From positions 20,834,307 to 20,898,306 of the forward strand of contig NC_066845.1 of NCBI RefSeq assembly GCF_001640805.2: a stretch of 64,000 nucleotides of DNA, written 5' to 3'. The position numbers and the translations under genes were made by a program. The stretch is from Lates calcarifer (lineage: Eukaryota; Chordata; Actinopteri; Centropomidae). The notes below the pieces were generated by a model that had not been told where the DNA came from, ran no database searches, and saw only the letters and a list, made by a program, of their open reading frames with translations. This document shows, in pieces, positions 24,699 to 36,460 of the stretch (position 1 is its first letter; each line of letters starts with the position of its first letter).

Positions 24699-26204
24699 GA
24701 TAAAGGGTGTGAAGGGCCAGGATTTTAAATATATGATCATTTTACTGGTTAAAAAGTCCAGCCTACCTATGAAAGATGAGGTCTCTATTGAAGAACAATT
24801 TCCTATGTTTTCAAGGAGTAAATGTATGACAGGAAGTCAAAGTTCTCATTCGGGACCTAAGTACCTTTGTCACCTACACTGAAACAATAAGTTTAATCAA
24901 TGATCTCATTTGTTCATGTTACTGCACATATACAATATGTCTGAGAGTACTTGTGTTAATGATGTGTGTTGATTTGGTGTGTGTGTGATCTAGCACATGC
25001 AGCGCTTTTAAAATAAGACAACTGTTAACAGTACAAAACAGTGAAGGACTCCTATAGTATGAAAAATATCATCAACATCGTTGATCCGCTCTGTCAAGTC
25101 ATGATGCTCATCACACTGTGTTGTCTCATCACCTGAGCGGATATTTCATCAAATCAAAAATGTGATTAAGCTCCACTAATTATCTGGAATACATTACTTC
25201 CTTTAAATCAAGAATTAATTTACCAAAAATATTTTGAGCAATCAAGGCCCCTTCGTGTGCAATTTGAAATGCGATGACTTCAGTAAGCCTTTGAGCCTTC
25301 TTCGGAGTAGGAGTCATGACAACAATCATAAAAGATCCCCACACTGTGAAGATGAGTCAGTTCAATTACTCAGTTACCATTTGATAAAACTGTGTTTTAG
25401 TCTTAAATATCTGCAACTTTTATCTGCTTACTGATGTTCCAACATTAATTTAGTTTGCAACAGTTCCATATGTCCACATGCATAAAGTACGCAAATATTA
25501 TAATATTATGTTGACATAATATTTGTTTCTCTACAGCTGGTGCTGTGATTGGTCAAGTCTGTGCTGCTGTCTTTCTGCAATCAGATTTCCTTGTTCTAAG
25601 CTTACTTGTTTGGTCTAACACTGTCTCTGGCCCCATCAGAAGACATGTACACAGAGGAAATGATGTGACACTGCCGTAATGTAAAATTAAAAGTTGAACT
25701 GAAATTCCAAACTGAAAAGTGATAAACTTTTCTTATCAGAATGTCGATCCAGAGCAAAGTTCAGGTCAGGATGTCTGTCAAAGCTGTGGAGCTCACTCTG
25801 AGGCTTTACTGTGTGGGCTAATCCATGTGTGACAAATACTGTTTTGTTAGCAATATTTTAGCTTAAATCAGACTGAGTAAGTCGAGTCATTATTTGCAGA
25901 CCAGATTGGAAATTCCAAAGCTGCTTAATGTGTCAGGTGTCTTCATGCTGCATCTGAATCTCAAAATGATAAAATATATTTGCAGGTGAATATTTTAATA
26001 AAGTGTGATGTTAGAGGAAGCTAATTTGAGCTTTTTTCCACTCTCAGCACACTCAAGGAAAACAATTTCTCAAAATAACTGCTGAAGATGTAAAAAAAGG
26101 CACATAGTGATTTGTTCCTTTTTAATGTGTGCAGAGAAGAATATTTCCAACTAAAGAACACAAACCTCTAAAAAATGATCCAAGTCAATGGTTACTTATT
26201 GGTC

Positions 26205-26365
26205 TGTCTGTGGTTGTGTCTCTGTGGGGGAACACGTGTTATCGCCCCCAATGTGTTATGTGTATGAATGTCTGGTTGAATGTAGTGTGACACGTGTAGT
26301 GTGACACGTTTTAAGTAGTTGATTGGACTAGAAAAGCGCTATATAAGTACAGTCCATTTACCATT
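26205..26365 (+). repeat. Dispersed teleost repeat tail with a 14-bp tandem duplication
   Basis: The segment ending GAAAAGCGCTATATAAGT and CAGTCCATTTACCATTTA matches a 3' tail I recall as widely dispersed in fish genomes, often at the end of LINE-derived copies. Just upstream the 14-mer TGTAGTGTGACACG is repeated in tandem at 26281-26294 and 26295-26308. No coding remnant is visible, and the family is not assigned. Confidence 0.5.
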
Positions 26366-27323
26366 TAGACACCATGTAATATCAATGTCTGATTATTCCA
26401 GCCATCTCTGAACATCAACCCACTGGTAAAGAGTGTGTGAGCCTGCGGCACTGAAAAAGTGCAAATGCAGCAAGATGAAACACCATGAAGACAAGGTGAC
26501 ACCGAGCTCCCCTGTTCTTCTTGAACTTGCTGGTACAAGTAGGTCTATACAGCATATGTTTTATCATTTACCTCTTCACCATGAGGGTCAGTAAAGTTTA
26601 CAAATGGTTCATAAGGATTATTCTTTACTTACCACTTCTTAACTTCTCCTCCTGCTGGTCTGTCTAAAATAAAACGAATTGACTATTTTTTGGACTGCAA
26701 GACCTCTACAATAAATTTGGACATTAAGTTTTTCAGATCATCACATGACATCATCAGATTGCCAAGCTGCTCTCATATTATAGAGATCCCATGTTTTTAA
26801 GGTTTGAGTTGTATATTTTTTATGGCAGTCTTTGCACATCATACTAACACAGGTTCAAGGAAGCTGTAATAGGGTCCAGTGCATGGTGAATGCTTAAATC
26901 TATTTTAGCTTTCTTTTTTTTCCACATAAACATTTACAAATGTAAATATGTGCTATGTTAAACACTTGATACTCATTGAAGCTCAGCTTATAAATAAATG
27001 ATCAGTTATTTCTATAATCGGACAATTTTTGTCTATTGTTATCATCGTCATCATCTGTTAATTACACATCTGTACATATGTTCCCTCTTTATACACATAC
27101 TCTATTCTTTACAATATCAAATCTAACTGACACAGTATGTCTAATTCACAGGCAGAGGTTTATTTAGAATTACAGTTTTGTCCTAGTTTTGGCAGTAGTT
27201 TAGTTTGTAGTTAAGCTTTCAGTTATTTACATTGTTATCATTCTATTTTCATATCAGCCTCTTGGTATGTTCTCAGGTTGTTTGCTTTGTTGTGTGATTC
27301 ATATGTGACTTAGCTCCAATACC

Positions 27324-27389
<66 letters not shown>
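27324..27389. repeat. Compound A29-(GA)18 tract
   Basis: About 29 A are followed directly by about 18 GA units, giving 66 bases of pure purine on the plus strand. Mirror-like homopurine tracts of this length can form triplex (H-) DNA in vitro; that is general knowledge, not shown here. Confidence 0.95.
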
Positions 27390-27392
<3 letters not shown>

Positions 27393-28708
27393 TTCACACT
27401 TCTGCCTTTTAGTCTGGTTTAATCAGACTCCATTCGTTTTTCGTGTTCCCCCTTAGTGTGATCTGTTTCAGTCTGACCCAACTATTAGGCATACTTCAGA
27501 CGTTTGAGCTACACAGCTCCTGTAGCCAGGTGTGCTACCTAACCTTCCTGTATAGACACAGTGTAATGCACAATTCATAAATGATGACAAAGTATTCTGT
27601 AGCTGACTAGCCTACAGATAGATTCAAACTGATGGCAAGAAAAGACTGCTAACTCCACTTACTTGTCTTCAGTTAAACATGTTAATGGTTAGTTTGTCAT
27701 TGTATATTCTCAACATTTGCTCCCTTAAGCTTAGGCATCAAAAAGCAGCACGTCTTATTTATAGTACAGTATTTGCAAGAACAAAAAACTGCATGACTGG
27801 TTCTTGGTTATTCTGATTTTATTAGGACTGCAGCAGTAAACACTAGAGTATAACTGAGATACCTTTGTGTCTTAACTAGAAAAAAACACTGCATGCTATG
27901 AAAATGAATTCGAGATTTAACAAACCTCAATGTAAGTACATTTCAGAAGAAAATAAATGATTTTTTTCACACTGTTGTCGTAGTCGCATCAATCATATTG
28001 ACGGTAAACTGCTGACTAACTCAACAGCAAGGTTATTATTAACCAATCACCATACATTTACCAGTAACATCTATATAGATTAAAACCAACTATTAAACCC
28101 TTTTTCTGGCCTTTTCTACAGCACCTCTGCACGTCAACCAATGGTCACAAACAGTGTGGTCCAATGACTAACATGTGCCCAACAGCGAGACCGAGAGGTC
28201 CTCCAAGCAGGACAGGACACAGGGAGCTGAGACTGGCGCTCGGCAGTCCATTCATCACGACTTGTCCTGCAGCTCTGTTCTGTCCCGGTAGGCCTGCTGC
28301 TGCACCATGGATCAACAGAGGACATGTTTGAACAGCTGACCCAAGGCCATGAGAGTGGGTACAGCAACAGCAGAGAACCATCAGGGGTTGGCATATCAAA
28401 GGCCATACATCAAGCGTCTGAGAGAAATACCTGTGATCTATGTATTGGAGAGGATTTTCTGCAACTTCTGGCCTTTCACCTGAGCCAGCTCACATTGCTG
28501 ACTTACCATTCTGACTGCTTTCTTACCTAAATAAGATCTTGTCCTTCACTCTCTGTGCTCTCTGATTTGCTCCATATGACTCCATATATTAACTTTAATG
28601 TAAAAACTCAGTAGCTAAAGACCTGCAAATGCTCATATCAAGTGTTGCTTAGTAAAGAAAATATAAAAAAAAGAAACACAGATACTGTACAAGACTAAGA
28701 CACTACAG

Positions 28709-29442
28709 CCATGCTAGCAGCTATGTGAGGATGTACTTTGTACACAATGGTGCTTTGAGCTAAATGCTAAAATCAGTACTCAGTGCTCACAATAACAATG
28801 CTGACATGCTGATGCTAACCAGGTATAATGTACTATGTTACCATAGTAGTTACCATAGTTTAGTGTGTTAGCATGTCCACATTTTCTATCAAAATTAATT
28901 AAAGCTGCTAATTGTTTAGTTGTTTTTTTTTGTTTGTTTTTGTTTTTTATATATACATTTCATATTATTAGTTTTGCAGGAATTTGGTCATAATCTAAAT
29001 GCTGAAATTATGATCCGATGATGGAACTAAATTCATGATAATTTATCACAGATCATCTTACAAGAAACATGAATGTCTGTACCAAACTTCACAGCAATCC
29101 ATCCCATAGTTGTTAAGACATTTCACTCAAAACCACAAATGTCAAACTTATGCTGGCACTAAATGAAAAGTCAGAAGATCACTATAGTCATTAGAATACA
29201 TATTCTGAAAACATGAATATCTGTATCTAGTAGGTGATGAGGTATTTCACAGGTTGTAACTGTCGTCTGCTGGGGTAAGGTAAAATCAGAGGATCACCAA
29301 AGTTGGTAGGATTTATACTCTCACGACCAGAAATGTCTGTACAAAATTTCAAAGCAACCCATCGATAGCTGGTGAGATATTTTAGTCTGGACTGAACTCA
29401 CTAACAATGATATCCATGGAGTCACCATATACCACTAGCATA
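28709..29442 (+). mobile_element. MITE-like dispersed element, long copy
   Basis: It starts CCATGCTAGCAGC. The matching inverted end GCTGCTAGTATGG is preserved in the shorter relative at 43217-43430; here the right end is decayed (ACCACTAGCATA). The interior has three diverged units of roughly 120 bp, each with a version of ATGAATGTCTGTACCAAACTTCA followed by a GTTGTTAAGACATTTCACTC-like phrase (about 29066, 29210 and 29330). I recognise this as a very common percomorph repeat. There is no coding sequence. The transposon class is inferred from the inverted ends only. Confidence 0.7.
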
Positions 29443-31259
29443 ACAAATAAAAACCAAAAACTGCTTTGACACCGTGCAATATATGAAATAATGGCACTCC
29501 CTTACCTTGGTTCCAGTGAATAGACTATGAGATTCACTTAGAAACACCAGTCATTCAAAAGGCCATTTACTTGAGATCGGCTGACATAGATTTCAGCCAT
29601 GACCCATACATCAACAGGACATGTTTTTCAATAACAATATTGAATTCTCTTTGACTTGATAAGAGATGAGGCCTCGCCTTTCACTTGACTCTGATTCTAT
29701 AGAAGCTCACACCCAGATGCTATCAAATATGACCAGCAATGTAGAATGTATAAAATTTACACAGGACTGTGTTTGGGTTTCCTAATTACTGTGTGTGTGT
29801 GTGTGTGTGTGCACGGGCGCAGTCGCACACACATTCCCCAAGAGGCCTTATGGCTGCTTGGAGGTTTGCTAAATAGAATGCTATCATAAAGCAGCCTTGT
29901 AAAAAGCTCATCTGGTGCACACCATCTGTAAACACAGATATGAAGAAGTTCATGGAGCCTGTGCAACCTGACACCTCTAAATTTGGAGTATATACTGCAC
30001 CAATGTAATTCCAGCATTTGCTCTGCAGCAAAAACCAAATTACCATAAAAAAACACACATTAGTGCTGCTTTTTCATAAAGACCATGTTCTACTTGTGCT
30101 AGTCCTTGAGAGTAATTGCTCCACAGTAGAAGTGTGATTAATTACAGTTTGTAGCAATAAATATGTGTTTAGAGTACATGTGAGGATTTCAGTGATTACA
30201 GAAATGAAATTGTTCACTTAATAGCTATTAATATTTAAGCACAGTTTTGTATATCGATTTATTACTATTATGCATGTGGGTGAAGGTGGCTGTGAAAAGA
30301 AGTTATCATCCGTTTAGAGAGAGATCTTTTTTTTACTTAGCTGTTACTTATATATTTCTAATTCTACAGTTATTATCTATTATTTAGGATGTATGAATAT
30401 TCCATGAAAATGTACAATATATATTATGCAGTCTATAAGCTACACCCACACTTGCACACACAATGCAAAAATAAACAAGTCGTTGTTTTTAGTTTGTGTG
30501 AAAATATCAGCTAGGTGTCTAAAAAGAATAAATATGAAATAAATACAGTTTGTTATCTGTAAACCTCAATGATCTAACTTGTCTCTAGCTCTTTTTAAAA
30601 AGGCAGTGTACCCTGTTGTAAATCTTTGTCATCATTATACAGTACAGTGAATCATCTGCCTACCACATTTAAATCCCAAGTGTTTTTCTCCCTTAGGGAA
30701 TTTCTTCACAACTGCTGAAAAACAAAAAACTCAAAAAAAGAAGAAAAAAGCTGTGTCCACATGTACCACTCAGGACTCATACAAAGACTGCAATATTTAA
30801 AAAGAAATCTACTTGGCCACCGTCTAGACAAGACTGTGGAATGAAGACATGTGCCTCTAAGAACACAGCTGATTGAATCTCCTGACTGAGATGGATGAAG
30901 GGTATCTGCAGCTTTCTTACATGATTTAGCACTGTGACTGAGTGGGCCTTCTCACCCTGTCCTGATTGCCATCTCCTCAGATTAAGCAGAAAGGACGTTA
31001 CAGTGTTCATCCAGGACAGATTAGGCCATCGTGACTCTAGCATTTTCTGAAGAATTCTAAATAACAATCAGAACAGGTCACTGACTCTCAGAAAATGGCA
31101 AAGTTGAGGCTGACGGAGGGCAAAGGAACATCATCATCATCATTAAAATGTCAGTTTGGTGCTGTTTGAAATTATTGCAGTGTCATTACAAATTCAGCGG
31201 CTGTGTTGAAATTGAGGATTTAAATATCTTGTCTTCTGCATGCACCTCTGTTGGGCCAC
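29443..31259. other. Non-coding region, nothing recognised
   Basis: It holds a (GT)n microsatellite at 29791-29811. Minus-strand frames at 29757-30056 and 30777-31067 show no known domain, and their composition is compatible with chance. Confidence 0.5.
29791..29811. repeat. (GT)n microsatellite
   Basis: About ten GT units; the His-Thr runs in the minus-strand frames over it are artefacts. Confidence 0.95.
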
Positions 31260-31260
31260 A

Positions 31261-31350
31261 ACCAAGAACTATTTTCATAATCGATTAATCTGGAGATTAT
31301 TTTCTCAATTCACTCTTGTTAGGTCTGTCAAATGTCAGAAAAATATTCTA
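31261..31350 (+). repeat. Remnant of the fish 'AATCGATTAATC' non-autonomous family
   Basis: ATTTTCATAATCGATTAATC followed by GATTATTTTCTC and AATGTCAGAAAAATATT matches the start of a common fish repeat whose copies read 'cgattaatctgcagattattttctcgatt'. The copy is diverged and truncated; the rest of the family body is absent. Confidence 0.55.
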
Positions 31351-31589
31351 GGATATTGTAATGAAATGTACCCATTACAATATTAGACCTGAAGCTTACA
31401 TCTTTAAATGTATTTGACAACAAAAATCTTAAGTCAACATCCTCTCACTAACATTGCAAGAGAATGTAACCTCATGTCACAGTTGTCCTGACTCTGAGCA
31501 AACTCCATCTGTTAAAGACGACTGTGACCAGCTTGTACTTAATTTGCACTTACATAAAATGAAAAAAACAGCAAATCAACGCTAACGCT

Positions 31590-32053
31590 TTCATAGCTAA
31601 CATATTAGCAAACAGCTGCATATTCATTTGCATTTGTTTTTGGCTATCCAACAAGTCTAAGTCCAATGTCCAATGTTAGCTGTTTTTGGTTTTCATCAAC
31701 ACAAACATCTGGCTCTTTAGCTGCTAATGGTTTCCTTATTTTCACTAGCTAGTTACTAACAGTATCTGTCTGCTGTTTGGTGCTAGGCAGGTAGTAACAG
31801 TAGGTTATTCTTTATGTTTCCACTAAGAGTAGCTGCCTACTGCTGCTGAAAAATAGGCTGAACCAAAACAGTTTCGTTGCAAGTGTGAGACCAAAATAAT
31901 GAGCTAAAAGAAAAAAGCTAAAATTCTGCATAGAGCTGATGGGTTAGGTGATAATTTCCTGTTGATTCATCACAATGAATAACACCTTGCATATTTCATA
32001 TAGTAATTTGATACAATAGCTATTTTAAAAATATTGATTGGTGCAGCTTTAAT
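31590..32053 (+). repeat. Dispersed repeat ending in GATTGGTGCAGCTTTAA
   Basis: The body contains ATCTGGCTCTTTAGCTGCTAA, TGTCTGCTGTTTGGTGCTAG and GAGCTGATGGGTTAGGTGATAA phrases that I recall as a common percomorph repeat. Its terminal phrase (AAAAATATTGATTGGTGCAGCTTTAA) recurs at 62850-62880 as AAAAATACTGATTAATGCAGCTTTAA, so the window holds two copies of the same terminus. There is no coding capacity. Class unassigned. Confidence 0.55.
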
Positions 32054-35000
32054 GTTTGTCTTGTTGCTCACATAATTATGACAATATGAATTGTTATTTC
32101 TGACTTTTTATTGTGTTATTTCTGAGTGTCAATCTCATACTTGCTTACCGTTGTTTTTCAGGTTTAGGAGTATGACATTCCCGGATGATCCTTCCAACAA
32201 ATGTTTGGAATTATGCTACTAGACACCTCAAATATGCCAGGGTCTTTACCCACAGGTAAAGATGACATACTGTAGTTGGACAAAGTTAAATGTCCTGAAG
32301 TAGCATTTAGCCACACAGCAGTCAGGAGAACTCAATGAGTTGCAGGGCTGATTGCTGACTACATTAAGCCTCTTAGGCAGCACATTGATGAATACCCTCA
32401 CTGAAATGTGAAGGTAATAGTCTTGACATAGCAAAGACATAACTCATCAACTGTACCTGCAAAGTCCCCAATCTCAGGTAGGAGCTGGTCCAATATGAAA
32501 GGGGACTTGCTTTTATTACCATCATCATTACTGTATATCATTTCTGAATGTACAGCCATTTGGTTTCATTTAAATGTAAATCTGGGCATTGAACTGCGCA
32601 CATTGTCACCGACGGCAGCCTGACTATGATGATTCATTCCAGGATCGGCAGGGAAAATATAAGAGCCCCTTTACTTTCTCTGAGGCAAAATAACAGATTT
32701 GACCTTTGTCTGTTTTCATGAAAGTCCTGTACACAGCAAAATAAAAAAAGGAAAAAACCTTGAGGTTTTTTTTTTTTCTTTTCCTACAAAACAAAAGTAA
32801 CTGCAGTTTGGTGCATCCTTTGTACTTGTTTTTTTTTTCTTTTGCCCAACCTGAAGAACAAGAACAAAGTGGTACAATCTGCAGCGCAAGGTCATGGGTG
32901 AACTAAACCCTGCACAGAATTGATGAATCCACATGCCAAATGAGGGTGCAGCGTCAGAGAACGGAGAGACACAGCATCACATGCCATGTGGTGATGGTTA
33001 TTTCAGCGAGACTTGACACAATTGTGCATCTGTGAAGCTGGAGGATGCTGTCTACTGCTAATGTTAGACAGCAGGCACGTGTGCACTCTGACTCTTTCCA
33101 GCAAGGCAAACAGCCTCAGAATCTAATCTCATGACATATTCATGTGATGATATATAGCATTAGGAAAACTTACAGCAGAGGATACGGAATTACAAGTAAA
33201 TGAACCAGGTGACTTCAGCAATCCTCAGTTAAATATTAGATAATCCCCTTCTCCATTATTTTTCTTGCTCTACACACTCTCACTCTTGCTAAATCACGCA
33301 ACACATAAATTAATCATCAAGTCCCAAATAAACACGCCTGCATGTCAAATGAAATCAACAAGAGCCTTATCAGAAGCCAGGTTATAGGGGATATTACATA
33401 TCAGTGAACTCAGATTTTGCATCTTTAAGCAGGGCGTCATTAGGAGATGAATACATAGTAATGGCACACTTGATCTATGAGGAAGTTACATCTAACATTG
33501 CTGCTCAGGAGGCTGTATCTTGTGTTTCATGTCCAGTGTTGTGCGACACAACTGAAACACCTCTTTAACTTTCCCCCTGGGCCACACCATGCTTCCTCAC
33601 AGTCGTGTTACACAGGAGGAGCCCTCCTTCGTGATTCCTCGCCTGAGTCTCTTCCCCAGCCAACGGGGCCTGCAAACTTCTCTATTGATCCATAAAAGCT
33701 TAAATCTTGCAGAGTGCAAGCTAGCACTGTCAGGTCCCGCTGCGGCCGGACCGCTGCGTTCGCTGCTGTTTGGTTCATAGAGTCAACCTTGTGGAGAAAT
33801 GTCCGTGTCACACCTGTCGTTACATTTACGGCCTTTGAGACTGATGTGACGTGCAGAGAAATGGCAACATGGAAGGTGCTGCTGCTGTGCATGAGGAGTT
33901 GGGAGACAGAACAAAATGTCACTTTGATTCCTGCAGACACCACAGACGCATTTAATGACCTTTTCATGTAGCTGCATCAAGTGCTAAAACCTAATCTATT
34001 GGTAAATCGACTCAGCAACTGCTTTGATTTTCAACTGATCATTTCAACAGGTTTTTAAGCAAAAATACCAAACATTCTCTGATTTCAGCTTGGCAAATGT
34101 GAGAGCTTCTGAGCATTGAGGTTTCTCAGTTTCAAACTCTGCATTTGTGCCAAAGTGTAAATTTAACACAAACATTTTGCAGGGCAATTGAATTGAAAGG
34201 GCAATTATTTGAGTGTCCCTTTAACTCATTATTGTTCATAAATAATATTCAACCTGAGATGACAGAGACTGTAACAAGACATTTCTCCATTTTAAGAGTC
34301 ACAAGGAAAAAAGGTTGTGAGGCACTGGCTTAAATGCACAGATGTGTTGTAAATATGCATTTGGTCATTTATTGTTTTGTAAATAATTTCTCTATCTATT
34401 CTCTATTGTCATAAAAATAAACTTAAAACAAAATGTCACGTATGCAAGCTCCATGTTAGACTCTCCAACGCCTTCACGACTGGTATTTAGCTCACAGTTT
34501 CATCACAGTAAACACACAAACAAACAAAAAACATAATACAGAGCCCATCCGGGGGACTTTACACACACATGTTCAGTGACTGTGGTGGGCAATGGAGCTG
34601 TGATGCTGTGACCTCAATCTATTACTGCATTCGGTTCAGCTCCATGGGCTGCCACACAGTCAGTTCAGATTGCATGGTTCCAAAAAGCACAAACAGTAAT
34701 ATCACATCAGATTCAAATACCATCACTGTACACACGCACCTATAACCTACATTAAGAACAATCTGAGGAATCTTCTCTGTGCTGCAGGCATTAACATAGG
34801 TAGCCTGAAGAGCTGTGAGATAACAATGCACAATTTCTCAAGTCACAAGATCAACATGGACACAGTCAGACAACTGAAATGGAAACATATTGAGATGGAG
34901 TTGTGTGCTGCAGTTGTAATATTAGATTCAAACGGGTGACTTTCAATGCAGCAGCTTCAGCTCATTGAAACCTCAGCGACAGAAAAACCTGCATCAAATA

Positions 35001-36001
35001 TCACTGGTCACCAAGACAGAGGAATACACTTTTTTTTTTTGTCTTAATGGCTTCAGAATCCAATTCTGCTTATTTTACTTTTTTCCTTCTTTTCATTGAA
35101 AAGGTGGGAACTACAACATCAAACTGGGACACGTGCCTATTCCTCAACTTGCCCCCCCACCCGGCACAGATACCCCACATTCACTTGCTTTTTTTTTTTT
35201 TAATTAACAGACTATGCAATGTTTTTGTAAACCACATGGGTACAAGGTGTTTAACAAATTATCAAATTGTTCTTCAAAAGAGTGTGGCAGTCCACTGCAA
35301 CACACCCCTCCTGCCCTTTCAAGAATCGTTTTAAGTGCGTCAGTGGCTGAACATTTCTCTTATTTTATGCTTGAATTCAACATAGACGCTCTTAACAAAC
35401 AGCCTGCCACAGTCCCGTATTTTTGCCTGAGTGCATCCAGTTCATAATATCAGGGATTGTACCGTTTTAATATGAAGACAGGCGTCCATAGAATCAGTCC
35501 TGTAACTCCCAGAGAAAAACGCGGTGACATGCCTGTTGCACAGGCGTGCCCGTAATAAAGCCTACTTCTAAATGCAGCGCGGGCACGATGATGTATCCAT
35601 TAAAGACTGTGAGAACTGAGTGAAAAGGGGACAATTAACATCGATTTTAGGGGGATATGAAAAAGATAAACAGTGTGAGAACTTGACAGTGTGAGCTGTG
35701 GCTTGATGAATCGATATCAGAGGCTCAGCTGCGCGTGGGGAGAGAGAGAGAAAGCTCGAATAGTGACATAAAGTCCGAGGATGGATCAAAAACCCACGTT
35801 GAAAAATGAATGTGCACATTGCTGTATTTGCAAACATTAAAAAATATCAATACGCAAACACCATAGAAATGCGACAAGTGGTGCGTAACCACGAGGATGG
35901 CACAAGAAGAATGCTTTTTTTTTGTTGTACAAGCCGGGAAAAACGCGTTTAAGACCCAGTGATCCACAAAGTAGGCATGCATACACACGGACAGCTCTTA
36001 C
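32054..36001. other. Non-coding region, probably intron 1 next to the first exon
   Basis: No exon recognised. Two short T runs lie near 32770 and 32830. A somewhat CpG-richer block at about 33720-33880 has open frames on both strands without known motifs. Sequence from about 35500 becomes richer in CpG as it nears the exon at 36002. Confidence 0.45.
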
Positions 36002-36086
36002 CTTTTGGGATCACGGGTGCTGTGCAATAAACAAGAAGCAGGAGGGCCGTTATGGAGGGGTAAGGTCCTTTGGTCAGCGCACCCAT
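36002..36086 (-). CDS. First coding exon of an unidentified secreted or membrane protein (signal peptide)
   Basis: On the minus strand an ATG at 36086-36084 (G at -3 and G at +4, a good initiation context) follows an in-frame TAG at 36116-36114, so it is the first possible start in its frame. The exon encodes 28 residues: a short basic/polar start (MGALTKGPYPS) and a hydrophobic core ITALLLLVYCTAPV, then IPK. This has the n/h/c layout of a signal peptide with likely cleavage near CTA. The exon ends with one base of the next codon (phase 1) at AAG|GTAAGA, a consensus donor whose GT is at 36001-36000. Phase 1 after a signal peptide is common before immunoglobulin-like or other extracellular modules. 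It lies in a CpG-rich block. No second exon was found, and I do not recognise the gene. A chance hydrophobic frame is possible but less likely given the combined signals. Confidence 0.62.
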
Positions 36087-36460
36087 ACCGACGGGTAGCT
36101 TTCCACGGATACGCTATAGGGATGACGGTGCTCCGGATCTCTGGTGCCTCCTCTCGCCTCATCCGAGCTGGACGAGCCCCGGCAGCGCAAGTTCCTCCAG
36201 GATGCCAGGGACGGGGACAGTGTGGCGATCTGTCAGGAGAAGAGGGAGTACTGAATGGCTTTCGGGGTGGACTCTTGGTTGGAAGAGAAGAGGCATCTTC
36301 ACTTCACTTTTGCTGTGAGTGTGTGCGCGGCAGGGGAGACGTGCGCTCCGAGTTTACCCCTTTTCCTAGGCATCATCATCCCGGAGCCTGGATCGTGCGA
36401 GCCAATGGCAGAGAGAGAAAGGCGTAGAGGAGGAGACCGAGGGGTAGGCTACATATAGGC
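36087..36460 (-). promoter_or_regulatory. Probable 5' UTR and promoter, CpG-rich
   Basis: This is the densest CpG cluster in the window (with the exon, about 36000-36440) and lies immediately upstream of the minus-strand start codon. An ATTGG box (CCAAT on plus, 36402-36406) and a TATATG motif (36457-36452) are placed as promoter elements might be, but neither is proof. A pyrimidine-rich stretch ending CTGACAG (minus strand, about 36235) could be a 3' splice site, so an upstream non-coding exon is possible. An upstream ATG at 36162 opens a different frame that runs through the exon to the donor. The 140-codon plus-strand frame here is the antisense shadow of CpG-rich DNA. Confidence 0.5.

Larger units (their letters stand above)
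23041..28708. other. Non-coding region with minor repeats
   Basis: No gene recognised. Simple repeats include (TTTA)n at 23808-23828, (TTA)n at 24680-24698 and the A/GA tract at 27324-27389. A fish-type dispersed repeat tail lies near 26205-26365. A GC-richer block at about 28100-28400 has open frames on both strands but no recognisable product. Confidence 0.5.

Noticed and set aside
33608..33967. 119-codon minus-strand frame considered as a second exon of the gene starting at 36086
   Set aside because: No phase-matched splice sites with recognisable extracellular domain motifs were seen, and an opposing frame overlaps it.
36005..36427. 140-codon plus-strand open frame in the CpG-rich block
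   Set aside because: It is antisense to the better-supported exon and UTR; GC-rich DNA readily gives long open frames.
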